In this document: positions 1-9,169 of the stretch, piece after piece
Position numbering within the stretch: position 1 is the stretch's first letter
Layout of the letters: each line of letters starts with the position of its first letter
Assembly (NCBI GenBank): GCA_963575745.1
Contig: CAUYUJ010019943.1
Location: forward strand, 52,501-116,500
From: Prorocentrum cordatum
Lineage: Eukaryota > Sar > Dinophyceae > Prorocentrales > Prorocentraceae
Direction of reading: 5' to 3'
DNA length: 64,000 nt
The notes under the pieces: model-generated
The model's input: only the letters and a program-made list of their open reading frames with translations
The model's database searches: none
What the model was told of the DNA's origin: nothing
Made by a program: the position numbers and the translations under genes

Positions 1-748
1 CCTCGCGCAGATGCAGAGCCCCACAGGGAGTTCTCCCCGCGGCCCCCGCGGGAGGGTTCGGATGCGTCCCCAGCCCATTTCGGAGCACCTCTCACGCGGA
101 TCGTGAATCTGAATACGGCCCCCTTGTGGGACAGTTTGCATGTACTTTATTAGTGAATTTAATTGGTTTTAGGGTTTTAACAAATGGTCGCAGCCACGCA
201 GAGGGCGTGCGTAGCGACGCCCCAAATGCTCGGTCTCCAGTACTTCTACGTGGCGGCGCCCCCGCAGGCACGCAGAGGGCACGCGTGGCGACGGGGGCGT
301 CGCCACGCAGAGCTTCTAAAGACCAAACATTGTGAAAACCAATTGTTTCCACTACTAAAGTATCCCCCCACCCCTGTCGGCGCACGTGCATGTCAGGAAG
401 GTCCACGTGCCAAGGGTTTTGATACTTTCTCCGCAGGTTCTCGCGCATGCCTTGCACGTTCGTGCCCCTCAGGAGCTCGAGCTCCAACCACGGTTCCATA
501 CAGTCCCCAGTAGTTCCAGGCATACCGCGTACAGTCTTTGTGGGGTTCTGTACAGGTTTCGTAGTGCCCCTCGTAGGTTCTGCACAGGCTCTATGCGGCC
601 TCTATCAGACTGGATTTGGGTCTCATGCTGTCTCTTCCAGGTTACATGCAATGCACATGCTGTCTCTATTTGGTTCCATGCAGGTCTCTCTCACTCCCTA
701 GTGGTTTCGTTGCGGGCTATGCCGTCCGTCTCTATCCAGCTGCCGACG
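1..748. other. No recognisable gene; small repeats
   Basis: I find no supported coding region. A direct repeat beginning CACGCAGAGGGC occurs at about 195-219 and again at 269-293, and the second copy runs into a GTGGCGACG / CGTCGCCAC hairpin (285-306). From about 480 to 710 the sequence drifts through degenerate copies of motifs such as CTGTACAGGT and CCATGCAGGT, which look like an eroded minisatellite. Confidence 0.4.
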
Positions 749-750
749 GC

Positions 751-1025
751 AAGTCCCGCCATCGTGCTTGGGTTGTGGGCTATAAGCCTAGTGGATGTTC
801 GTTGAAATCTCGTGGGAGGCCTCTCGGGGGCCTCTTGGAGGTAGTTTTGAGGCCTCTCGGGGGCTGTCTTGGGGCCTCTTGGGGGCCTCTTGGGGGCCTC
901 TTGGGGGCCTCGTCGGGGCCTCTTGGGGGCAGTCTTGGGAGCCTCTTGGGGGCCTCTTGGGGGCCTCTTCGGGGCCTCTTGGGGGCCGTCTTCGGGGCCT
1001 CTAGGGGGCCTCTTGGGGCCTCTTG
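751..1025 (+). repeat. Leader plus GGCCTCTTGGGG minisatellite
   Basis: A short leader (751-795, containing GTGCTTGGGTTGTGGGC) is followed by about 200 bp of 11-13-bp units close to GGCCTCTTGGGG. The same leader precedes the same kind of minisatellite at 46436-46930, and precedes a homopolymer block and a few such units at 7298-7450. Translations of this tract are simple-repeat artefacts. Confidence 0.75.
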
Positions 1026-1093
1026 GCGTCCGTCTCTATCAGGTCCGATGCAGGTCCCATACGGTCTCTGTTGTTGCGCATCCTGCGGTTGTG

Positions 1094-1252
1094 CCCCCCC
1101 CCCCCCCCCCCCTCGATCCTCGATCCTCGATCCTCGATCCCTCGATACTCGATCCCTCGATCCTCGATGCCTCCTCTTCCCTCCCACCTGCCTCCTCCCC
1201 CCCTCACCCCCTCGATCCTCGATCCTCGATCCTCGATCCTCGAGCCTCGATC
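1094..1252 (+). repeat. C run and TCGATCC minisatellite
   Basis: A run of about 19 C (1094-1112) is followed by two blocks of the short unit CCTCGATC (1113-1176 and 1212-1252), separated by CT-rich sequence. Confidence 0.8.
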
Positions 1253-1396
1253 CTCCTCCCCCCCCCTCCTCCTCCCCCCGCGCAGCTGGGCCGGGGCCGC
1301 GGGGCCCCGCCTTCGCCGCGGCGGGCGCGTCCTTGGGAGCTCCAGGGCCTCGGGGGCGGGGCCGCGGGCAGCCGCCCTCGCTCTGTTGCGGTCGCC

Positions 1397-1544
1397 GGTC
1401 GTGATCGTCGCCGTCGCGCGTCGCGGTCGTCATGGTCGTCACGGTCGTGGTCGTCGCGTCGCGTCGTTCGGTCGTCGTCATGGTCGTGGTCGTCGCGTCG
1501 CGTCTCGGTCGTCATGGTCGTCATGGTCGTGGTCGCGGTCGTCG

Positions 1545-1595
<51 letters not shown>

Positions 1596-1640
1596 GTCGC
1601 GGTCGTTATGGTCGTGGTCGTGGCCGCCGTCGCCGTCGCC
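1397..1640 (+). repeat. (GTC)n microsatellite
   Basis: GTC-rich tract with a perfect core at about 1550-1595. Flanking units are diverged to GTCATG and GTCGCG. Confidence 0.9.
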
Positions 1641-1788
1641 GTCGCCCCGCCCCGCTTGGCGCAGGAGAGGCTGGAGGCGGTGGTCAGTCAGGCGCCGACG
1701 GGGCGAGCCAGAGCACGGCCGTTTGCCCAGACCCCCGGAACTCTCTCCGAGACAGCTCACTCGAATTATCAGGGGGCGGACAGAACCC

Positions 1789-1937
1789 CCCCACCCTGAC
1801 ACGTCGATGAGTGAATCATCCGTTTTCGGTTCTCGAGGGCGCTGCGGTCGTCATTCTCCAGGCTTGCGCCTGCCAGGTTTGGGTCCGAGGTCGTTTTCAC
1901 TAAGCCACGTTTTACTAAAGGGGGGTCTGTCCATCCC
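1789..1937 (+). repeat. Dispersed repeat P, copy 1
   Basis: About 150 bp that recur in the same orientation at 3649-3800 at roughly 80 percent identity by eye. Shared blocks include CCACCCTGAC, CGTCGATGAGTG, CCGTTTTCGG and CCAGGCTTGCGCC. No terminal repeats were seen. The two copies flank the candidate retroposed gene and the homopolymer tract between them. Confidence 0.7.
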
Positions 1938-1998
1938 CGAGATTACATGCCCCACAGCAGACACCCTCCTTGTATCTTGAAGTCGATAGTAGCGTCGT

Positions 1999-2067
1999 TT
2001 TTTTGTTTTTTTTGTTTTTGTTTTTTTTTCTTTTTGCTGTGGGGTGGGTGGGGGGGGGGCGGGGGAT
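1999..2067 (+). repeat. T-rich then G-rich homopolymer tract
   Basis: Runs of T broken by single G or C (1999-2035) pass into a G-rich run (2041-2067). Confidence 0.8.
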
Positions 2068-2331
2068 GAGTTATGTTTTTCGGGGCTTCGGGAAGGATCG
2101 TCGTCGCCGCTGCTGGATTCCTCGGGAAATCCCAGCTAGAACGCGCTCCTGGAGAGGTTCCAGGGCCGTTCTTGAAGAGCAGGGTTCCTCACCCCAGACG
2201 TCTCGAGAAGAACTCGAGGCGGACAGTTTTTCACGACTATCTGCCTCGTTCTCGGGCGACAAAAGGGGGTCTCACGGATCGATCCGGCTTGAGGAGCGCC
2301 GCAGAGAGGTTCGGGTGTTGCCAGAAGCGGT

Positions 2332-2551
2332 CCTAGCCTTGGGTCGGGCATGTCACCCTACAGTGGTATTTTGGGCGAGAGGCTAAACATACTCTCAACA
2401 TACTCGAACATTTTCAAACATTGTTTAAAACATCGTCCCCAGTTTTTTGTTTTTAAAAATGAGCAACATATGTGTACACACATATATATATAACAAAAAC
2501 CATGTTTGAATGTTCCCCCTGTAGAGGGACAGGCCCGACTTAATCCTAGCC
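2332..2551 (-). mobile_element. MITE-like element, TCGGGC family (copy 1)
   Basis: The ends are inverted: CCTTGGGTCGGGCATGTC on the left matches the complement of GACAGGCCCGACTTAATCC on the right. The interior is AT-rich (TTTTAAAAATG, TATATATAT), unlike its surroundings. The same ends occur at 19011-19164, 31.3/32.2 kb, 32465-32625, 32731-32875 and 39820-39952. No coding capacity, so any movement would need a transposase from elsewhere. Confidence 0.7.
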
Positions 2552-3333
2552 CAAGATGTCCCCAGCTTTTCGCGACGTCTTGGAGGCCCTGGGGCCCTCT
2601 GGGCCTCGGGGGTAAGGTGCCCTGGAGGCCATCCGGGCCTCTCCAGGATCCCCGGGACGCCCTGGGCCGCCGGACACCTCGGCAGCATCATAGGTGGCTG
2701 TGACAGTGGAAGACGATCCATGGAGAGGAGGCGTGCTGCCAAGTCCTTTCCGGACGTCTCGAGCACGCGTGAAGCATGCTGTACATCTCCAACCATGGTG
2801 GTTGACACACGTTCAAAACACTCCGAAGCCATGGCATCGACTGCGTATTTCGATGACCGGACTGCTTCGGTGTCCACGGTCATGGCATCCGCAACAGAGT
2901 GGGGTTGGAGGCCCCAGGCCCCCCCGACGCTTCCCGGACAGCTCGCGCGGCGCTTTCCCGGGGGCCGACCTGCTCTCCGCTCCGATCGGGCGGGCGGGGG
3001 CCCCTTTGGGGCCGCTTTCTCGAGGGGGCGCACGCGAAGCCCACCCCTGCCCCACGCGATTTCTGAGGGGGAGGGCGGGAAGCGAGCCCCGCCCTCCCCC
3101 TCAGAAATCGTGTGGGGTAGGGGTGGGGTTCGCGTGTGGCCCCCTATTTCTTCGCCCGCGACGATGGGCAATCTCGCTTTTTCAGCCTCTGCTGATCTCT
3201 GGCTGTTGGCGTGCCCCGCTGGAGCTACCAGCGAGCCCTCGAAGAGAGGGGGCCTGGGGCGCGATGAGCGCCACCTGCTCCAGAACAGCTTGAGCCAAAG
3301 TGGCCACGGTCGTTCAGGTCCATCCCCCCCCAC
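2425..3333 (-). CDS. Candidate retroposed gene, product unknown
   Basis: A 302-codon minus-strand frame. Its 5' end reads directly out of a relict spliced leader (3289-3310), so the sequence downstream (lower coordinates) may derive from a reverse-transcribed trans-spliced mRNA. I do not recognise the product. Two parts look like ordinary protein: the segment just after the leader (ending near AEKARLPIVAGEE) and a segment around 2690-2900 (including AVRSSKYAVDAMASECFERV and GDVQHASRVLETSGKDLAAR). The frame is interrupted by a 121-bp hairpin element at 3024-3144 that happens to stay open, and its 3' end runs into another element at 2332-2551. The listed ATG lies upstream of the leader and is probably not the original start; no ATG is seen between the leader and the hairpin. 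Likely a dead retrocopy, but this is inference. Confidence 0.35.
   Translation of the reverse strand: MGGDGPERPWPLWLKLFWSRWRSSRPRPPLFEGSLVAPAGHANSQRSAEAEKARLPIVAGEEIGGHTRTPPLPHTISEGEGGARFPPSPSEIAWGRGGLRVRPLEKAAPKGPPPARSERRAGRPPGKRRASCPGSVGGAWGLQPHSVADAMTVDTEAVRSSKYAVDAMASECFERVSTTMVGDVQHASRVLETSGKDLAARLLSMDRLPLSQPPMMLPRCPAAQGVPGILERPGWPPGHLTPEAQRAPGPPRRREKLGTSWARIKSGLSLYRGNIQTWFLLYIYVCTHMLLIFKNKKLGTMF
3024..3144. mobile_element. Foldback/MITE-like hairpin element H (copy 1)
   Basis: Almost the whole 121 bp folds on itself: about 56 bp from GGGGGCGCACGCGAAGCCCA to GGGAGGGCGGG is matched by the inverted sequence ending in GTTCGCGTGTGGCCCCC, leaving a short loop. The inner block CGATTTCTGAGGGGGAG recurs at 35598-35685. 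No clear target-site duplication here. It sits inside the minus-strand frame of the candidate retroposed gene. Confidence 0.8.
3289..3310 (-). other. Relict dinoflagellate spliced leader
   Basis: Read on the minus strand, this 22-bp stretch matches the complement of the dinoflagellate trans-spliced leader at about 20 positions: CTTGAGCCAAA, then a G for A, TGGC, then a C for T, then ACGGT. In dinoflagellates the leader is added to mRNA by trans-splicing, so a genomic copy next to coding sequence marks a cDNA that was reinserted. A 20/22 match is very unlikely by chance in 64 kb. Confidence 0.75.
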
Positions 3334-3648
3334 TCGGGGCCCCCCACCTTGCCGTCCGCCCGATCCGGATGTTCTCTTGTGCGGTCCTGTCGCCCGGAAG
3401 GCGCCCCCCCCCCCCCACGCCCCGCCAGAGGGCGAACCAGACGGGTGTCGAGCAGATCGCGGCGTCGGAGGTTTGGGGCCCCGTCCGTGGCTCTTGGCGA
3501 CGTCGTGCTCTTTGATGGCGCTGGGTTTTAGGACGACGACGACGACGAATAGTCACTCAAGAGGGGAGGCTTCGACCGTATGGGAACACGCCGGCTTTAG
3601 CCAACTTGGAATGTACCCCTATCCCTGTGTTTCGGCGTTGGATCGACC
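3311..3648. other. No gene seen; short GAC repeat
   Basis: GC-rich sequence with C and G runs and a short (GAC)n at about 3533-3549. No supported coding region. Confidence 0.4.
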
Positions 3649-3800
3649 TCCCACCCTGACGCGTCGATGAGTGGATCGTCCGTTTTCGGCCCTCGAGAGG
3701 GCGCCGCGGCCGTCCTCTTCCAGGCTTGCGCCCGCCAGGCTCGGGGTCCGAGGTCGCTTTCACTGCACCGCGTCTTACTACGAACGGGGGGGTCCTTGCC
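3649..3800 (+). repeat. Dispersed repeat P, copy 2
   Basis: Second copy of the repeat at 1789-1937, same orientation, about 1.86 kb downstream. It starts at CCACCCTGACGCGTCGATGA and can be followed to the GGGGGGGTCC block. Confidence 0.7.
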
Positions 3801-3855
3801 TCGGTGCCGATCGTGAGGATGTGCCCTCCGTGTCCGAGGACACGTGATGGGCCTG

Positions 3856-3990
3856 TTTTCCACCACCACCACCATAAGTTGGAGGGGGAGGGTGCCCTCC
3901 TCCTCCTCCTCCTCTTCGTCCTCCTCCTCTTCGTCCTCCTCCTCGTCCTCCCTCTTCCTCCCTCCAACTTATGGTGGTGGTGGTGGAAAA
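3856..3990. mobile_element. Inverted-repeat element with CTC core
   Basis: Arms of about 30 bp (TTTTCCACCACCACCACCAT... and ...ATGGTGGTGGTGGTGGAAAA, each with CATAAGTTGGAGG or its complement) enclose a (CTC)n-rich loop. Only copy in the window. Could be a foldback element or an inversion formed around the microsatellite. Confidence 0.6.
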
Positions 3991-4131
3991 CGCTCCCATC
4001 AACACGCCCCTGATATTGCCACCGCTCTTGGCCTCGCCGACCTCGGGGGTCCCTGCGGCGGCCGCTCGAGGCCCCGCGCGCGCCTTTTCTCTCCGCCGTG
4101 GGGCGGCCGCGTGGGCGCGCGCGGGCGGCCG

Positions 4132-4360
4132 CTCCGCGCGCGCTCGTCGCGCCTCTCGGCGCGCAGGGCGCGGCGCGCGCGGGGTCGCGCGGCCCCCCTC
4201 CTCCTCCTCCTCCTCCTCCTCCTCCTCCTCCTCCTCCTCCTCCTCCTCCTCCTCCTCCTCCTCCTCCTCCTCCTCCTCCTCCCTCCTCCCTCCTCCTCCG
4301 CGCGCTCGTCGCGCCTTTCGCGCGCAGGGCGCGGCGCGCGCGGGGTCGCGCGGCCCCCCT
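4132..4360 (+). repeat. (TCC)n flanked by a 60-bp direct repeat
   Basis: A perfect to near-perfect (TCC)n tract (about 4197-4295) is bracketed by two nearly identical GC-rich copies (4132-4198 and 4296-4360), each containing CGCGCTCGTCGCGCCT and GGGTCGCGCGGCCCCCCT. The layout is repeat, microsatellite, repeat, as if one and a half units of a larger tandem array. A similar layout occurs at 18646-18850. Confidence 0.85.
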
Positions 4361-4460
4361 GGGCACCGCTGTCAGAGAATCGTTCCCCCCCGCCGCTTTC
4401 TCTCGGGGGCCCCCCAACGGGGTGGTGAGCACGCCGTGCGGTGAGTCTGTGGGGGTTCGG

Positions 4461-4549
4461 GGTCACCGCACGGTCTTGGGGCTCGGGTCGCTCTCCGAGG
4501 GCGTCTCGGGCGACCGGGGCCTCCGAGGTCCCAAGACCGTGCGGTGACC
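4461..4549. mobile_element. MITE-like inverted repeat, 89 bp
   Basis: A perfect 20-bp inverted repeat, GGTCACCGCACGGTCTTGGG at 4461-4480 and its complement at 4530-4549. Extra partial copies of the end (GACCGTGCGGTGA) lie just outside both arms, at 4435-4444 and 4550-4562. No coding capacity. Confidence 0.7.
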
Positions 4550-4699
4550 GACCGTGCGGTGAGGTTTCGGGGCGGAAGATAAGTCCATACGGATCAAGTC
4601 CATGCGGAGTGCTCGGTCTCCGTAGGGAGTTCCTCCGTCTGGATGAAGCTGACGGAGGCTCGGTCTACGTTTGGGCTTACTCTGTCTGGGCAAAACCTC

Positions 4700-4868
4700 T
4701 CCTGCTTCTTATCCCCATCCTCATCCGCAGCCCCACCATCCCACCACCCCAGTTGGGCAGATGCCCCTCAAGACCTGAAGGGAACAGCCTGTATCCCCAT
4801 CTAGGGCCCAGAATCTAGAGGGTAAGTCGGTCAGTGGGGCCCAGGCCACGCCCGTGGGGGTAGGGATC
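4700..4868 (+). repeat. Dispersed repeat R, copy 1
   Basis: Contains TATCCCCATC, GAAGGGAACAGCCTGTATCC, CCCCATCTAGGG and AGTGGGGCCCAGGCCACGCC. The same blocks occur in the same order at 31060-31255. No terminal repeats recognised. Confidence 0.65.
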
Positions 4869-5109
4869 GGTGAAACGATGCTCAGGACGGGCGCCCATTA
4901 CGGTGGACAGCCTCGCTTTGTACCGCCTCCTCGTCTTGGGACCAGCGGTGCCGTCGTTCTTCTCCCGTGCGCGCGCCCTGTAGCTGTCGATCCCTTCCAT
5001 GACAATTGCTTCTCGTCCCAGGGATCCTCCTGTGCTGGTCCCCGGGCCCGGCACAGGACCTCCGCGGCCGATCGAGGCAGAATGGTCCTCCCTGCTGCCC
5101 CAGCCACCG
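4869..5109. other. No gene seen
   Basis: Mixed-composition sequence without a recognisable product. Confidence 0.3.
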
Positions 5110-5392
5110 CGCCGGACTCACCGCACTCACCGGACGCGCCGGCCACAGGACACGCTGGACACACCGGACACTGGACACACCGGACACACCGGTCACACCG
5201 GACACACCGGACAAACCGGACACACCCGACACACCGGACACACTGGACACCTTGGACACACCGGACCCACCGGACCCACCAGACCCACCGGACCCACCGG
5301 ACTCGCCAGACTCACTGGACTCGCAGGACCCACCGGACTCACCAGATTCGCAGGACCCGCCGGACTCCCGGACTCTCCAGACACTTGGATCA
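5110..5392 (+). repeat. 9-bp minisatellite (CCGGACACA)n
   Basis: About 30 units of 9 bp, drifting from CCGGACACA to CCGGACCCA to CCGGACTCG along the array. A related array occurs at 9984-10150. Because the unit is 9 bp it stays open in several frames (repeats of PDS/PDT, or SGE on the other strand), which explains the long spurious frames. Confidence 0.9.
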
Positions 5393-5439
5393 TCCCACGA
5401 TTTTGATTGTATTGGTGATGGTGCTGGTATTGAGACAAG

Positions 5440-6710
5440 GATTTGGATGATGATGATGATGATGAGTGCGATGATGACTTGGATGCTGCAGCTGGCGGCG
5501 TTCACGATAATGATGTTCTGGTGCTTTGCTTCTGAACGTTGATGCTGATCAGGGTGATGGCTCTGATTATGGCACTGCGCCCGTTGTTCAATTAACGGGG
5601 AGGATGACAACAAAATGAATGGTGTTGGTCAGGAGGAAGAGAGGGAAGCAGGTAGAGGATAGCACGTTATGAGGACCATCGTAATGATGAGGGAGATGAG
5701 GATCATAACGGCGACGATGGTAATGATGATGCTGATTGTGTTCGTGGTGGTGATGCCCATGACAATGATGATGATGATGACGACGACGATGATGAGGCTG
5801 AAGAGTTCGCTTATGATGATGAAGGTGGGTTGTGCGATCGTGGTGACGATTCCGTTGACGGGGGTCATGCTGATGGCGATTGTTGTAACGATTTTGGTTG
5901 TGATGATGGTGGTGGTGCTGATGTTGAGATGCCCGATTTCGATCATGATGATGATGAATACGATGATGACTTGGATGCTGCAGATGGCGGTGTTCACGAT
6001 AATGATGTTCTGGTGCTTTGCTTCTGAACGTTGATGCTGATCAGGGTGATGGCCCTTATTATGGCAATGCGCCCGTTGTTGAAACGCGGTGAGGATGACG
6101 ACAGCATGAATGGTGTTGGTGAGGAGGAAGGGAGGGACAGAGGTAGATGATTATGCAGGATGAGGGGTATGATACTCATCACGATGACGATGGTAATGAT
6201 GATGCTGATTGTGTTCGTTGTGGTGATGCCCATGACGATGATGATTGCGACGACGACCATGGTGCTGATGATGATGAGGCTGATGCGTGTGCTTATGATG
6301 ATGAGGATGGTTTGTATGATCGCGGTGATGACTCCGTCGACGGGGGATACGCTGATGGCGATCACTGTTAACGATTTTGATTGTGACGATGGTGGTGCTG
6401 ATATTGAGATAATGATTCGGGTAATGATGGCAAGTACGATGATGACTTGGATGCTGCAGATGGCCGTGTTCACGATAATTATGTTCTGGTGACTTGCTTC
6501 TGGACGTTGATGCTGATTAGGGTGATGGCGCTTATTGCGACAATGCGCATGCTGTTGGTGTGGATAGTGATGACAAGTTCGCTGTTGATGGTACGTTTTG
6601 CTCCCGCCCTGGACCTCGACCCCCAGAGATCCACGAAGGTCCCGGGAGGTCCCCCGAGGTCCCCGGAGATCTTGTGTTCGTGGTGGTGATGCCGATGATG
6701 ACGATGATGG

Positions 6711-6770
<60 letters not shown>

Positions 6771-7290
6771 CGATGATGGCGACAACGATGATGATGGTGA
6801 GGCCGGAGTTCCTGCTTATTACGATGAGGAGGGTTTGGACGATCGTGGCGATGATTCTGTCGGCGGGGGTACTGCTGATGACGCTCATTGTTACGATTGT
6901 GGTTGTGATGATGATGATGGTGCTGATAATTGTGAGAATGATTTTGGTGATGATGCTGATCATGAGTACGATGATGACTCGGATGCTGCATATGGCGACG
7001 TTCGCGATAATGATGTTTCTGGTGATTCGACTGTGGACGCTGATGCTGCTTAGGGTGATGGCGCTTACCATGACAATTCGCATGTTGTTGGTGTGGATAA
7101 CGGTGACAACGGTGCTGTTCATGGTAAGTTTGGCTTCTGCGATGCGGATGTTGATGCTGATGGGATACTGACGCTTACGATGGTGATACATGTGTTGTTG
7201 GTGTGGATACTGATGACACTGATGCTGCCCATGATGTGGTCGAATATGCCGATGACAACGATGCTGATGATGTTCATGATCATCCCAATG
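5440..7290 (+). repeat. Higher-order tandem array of ~490-bp GAT-rich units
   Basis: This is not a plain microsatellite. The block GGATGCTGCA followed by CACGATAATGATGTTCTGGT recurs at 5481, 5973, 6449 and (diverged) 6981, so units are about 492, 476 and 532 bp. Other shared blocks are GACGGGGGT...GCTGATGGCGAT and AACGATTTTG. Each unit is mostly GAT/GAC triplets. In one frame the units read as Asp-rich protein with recurring DRGDDSVDGG and EYDDDLDAADG blocks (about 5830-6027, 6147-6371, 6598-7053). A GC-rich 70-bp piece interrupts the third unit at about 6600-6670. Possibly an eroded acidic repeat gene, but stops between units argue for non-coding DNA. Confidence 0.75.
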
Positions 7291-7297
7291 GGCTTTG

Positions 7298-7339
7298 TCC
7301 CGTCCCGCCATCGTGCTTGTGTTGTGGGCCAGAGTCCTC

Positions 7340-7377
<38 letters not shown>

Positions 7378-7450
7378 TTTTTTTTTTCCCCCCCCCCCCC
7401 CCCCATTTTTTCCCCCCTTTTTTTCGGGCCTCTTCAGAGTATTCTTGGAG
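7298..7450 (+). repeat. Repeat leader with long homopolymers
   Basis: Shares CCCGCCATCGTGCTTG and GTTGTGGGC with the leader at 751-795. Then come T(36), GTTTTTTTTTT, C(17) and further T and C runs (7341-7424), ending in GGCCTCTT-type units. The homopolymers may be mis-sized in the assembly. Confidence 0.65.
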
Positions 7451-7495
7451 GCCTCTGGAGGGCAATTCTTGACGCTTCGCGTCTTCCCACCAGCC

Positions 7496-7717
7496 CCACG
7501 TGGTCGACCGCGTATCGTGCACTACGACGCCCTTCCACTCGATGGATCTGGGCTGACGCATCTCAGTTGTGGAAGGTTCTCCTGCCATCATGCTCCACAC
7601 TTTGGATGCGCTTTCTTGCGTCGCGACTTGGATTCGCCTTCAGGCTTTCCGCTGGATTTATATCCCCAGTCAGTCTGTGTTACCCGTCAGACTTCCTGGA
7701 TCGATGTCCTCGGGAAC
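7496..7717 (+). repeat. Direct repeat D, copy A
   Basis: 222 bp from CCACGTGGTCGACCG to GATGTCCTCGGGAAC. The matching copy is at 7857-8078 (offset 361 bp, roughly 88 percent identical by eye). No recognisable protein. Confidence 0.85.
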
Positions 7718-7856
7718 TCTTAAATGCTGAACGGCCTTCCGCCGTGACCCTGGATCGAAGTGGCTCTGAGGGATGCGTCTCGGGTATACGAAGGTCCCGT
7801 CCCTCGGGTGCTATCCGGCTCGGTCTGGTAGCGCTGAGACACTTTGGATGTGCACA

Positions 7857-8078
7857 CGCCACGTTGTCGACCGTATATCGTGCACTACGGCGCCCTTCCA
7901 CTCGTTGGATCTGGGCTGACGCATCTCAGTTGTGGAAGGCTCTCCTGTCACGCTCCACACCCTGGATGCGCGTTCTGGCGTCGCGACTTCGTGTCACCGC
8001 CAGGATTTCCCGCTGGACTTATGTCCCCAGTCAGTCTGTGGTACCCGTCAGGCTCCCTGGATCGTTGTCCTCGGGAAC
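7857..8078 (+). repeat. Direct repeat D, copy B
   Basis: Second copy of the 222-bp unit at 7496-7717, beginning CCACGTTGTCGACCG. The ~140 bp between copies is unrelated to the unit. Confidence 0.85.
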
Positions 8079-8486
8079 GTTCCTTTCTGTCCGCATCTGG
8101 ACTTCTGGGAACGCCTCACGCGCCATTTTGGCTGCGCTTGGTCTCCTCGGTGCCTGTCCTCAGGCTCGTTGGATGCACCGTTGCATGCCCGTCCTGGGGC
8201 TGTCTCAGTCTCCCTGGATTGCACGTCGGCTGCCGCCCTGGGCGCTGCCTCCCTCGCCGCCTGATCCGCGGCCCCCGCGCGCGCTAGGCAATTTAGCCGC
8301 GGCCGTAGCCCGCCCGCGACCTCCCGCCGCTGGCGCTTCCGCCTGCGGCTGTAAAAAAAAAGTCTTCCCACCAGCCCATCCAGAAACGATGCCCAGGAGA
8401 GCTGACGGGAGAAGGGGGGGAAAGACGCACATACTGAAACCGCGCGGGCAACAACAGTGAATTGGGATATCTCTGGTAGCGAAGGG
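8079..8486. other. No gene seen
   Basis: GC-rich sequence with no recognised product. A 12-bp match to the spliced-leader core at 8122-8133 was judged insufficient. Confidence 0.3.
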
Positions 8487-8725
8487 TGCTGGTGCTGCTG
8501 CTGGTGCTGTTGCCTTTGCTGGTGCTGCTGCTGCTGGTGCTGCTGCTGCTGCTGCTGCTGCTGGTGTTGCTGGTTCTCGTGCTGCTGGTGCCGCTGGTGT
8601 TGGTGCTAGTGCTGCTGGTGGTGGTGGTGGTGGTGCTGGTGCTGCCACTGCTGCTAGTGCTGTTGGTGGTGGTTGTGGTGGTGGTGGTGCTGCTGCTGCT
8701 GGTGCTGCTGCCGGTGGTGACGGTG
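8487..8725 (+). repeat. (CTG)n-type microsatellite
   Basis: GCT/GGT-rich triplet tract with imperfect units of GGTGCTGCTGCT. Open in all frames as poly-Leu, poly-Ala or poly-Val. Confidence 0.9.
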
Positions 8726-8756
8726 ATGGTGGAAGCAGGCTGTGTAACAACCGCCT

Positions 8757-9100
8757 CGGGAGCGTTTTCTCGGAGGTTTCTTGGAGCCATTTTGGGGGTC
8801 TCTTGGGGTTCTTTTGGGGGCCCTCTTGGGGCATTCTTGGGGCTCTTTTTGTGTGTCTTGCGGCCCTCTTGGGGTTCTTTGTGGGGGTCGGGGAGGCCTC
8901 TTGAGACCGTCTTGGCCCCCATTTGTTCAAAAGGAGGGATGTCCCCAATTCAGGTCCTCTCCTTCGGAGGCTTACAGAGGTCGTCTTGGGACCCTCTTTG
9001 GCCGCTCTTGGGGCGCTCTTGGGCGCTCTTGGGGCCGTGTTGGGGTCCTCTTCAGCCCCTCTTGGGGTTCCCTTGGGCTACCTTGGGCCCATCTTGAGGC
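8757..9100 (+). repeat. CTTGGGG minisatellite
   Basis: Diverged units near GGGGCTCTTGGGG, of the same type as 819-1025, 20285-20560, 34083-34215 and 46500-46930. No leader recognised here. Confidence 0.75.
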
Positions 9101-9169
9101 CTCAAGAGCCCATCGGAAAAAGGCTAAAAAACACTGTAGTTGCAAACGCTGTCGGCTATTTGGTGCCAG

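Noticed and set aside
2425-3333. Treating the ATG at 3333 as the true start
   Set aside because: It lies upstream of the relict leader and inside non-gene sequence, so the frame merely stays open there.
8122-8133. 12-bp match to the spliced-leader core (GCCATTTTGGCT)
   Set aside because: The bases on both sides do not fit the leader, and the sequence is in a repeat-like region. A 12-bp match alone is weak.
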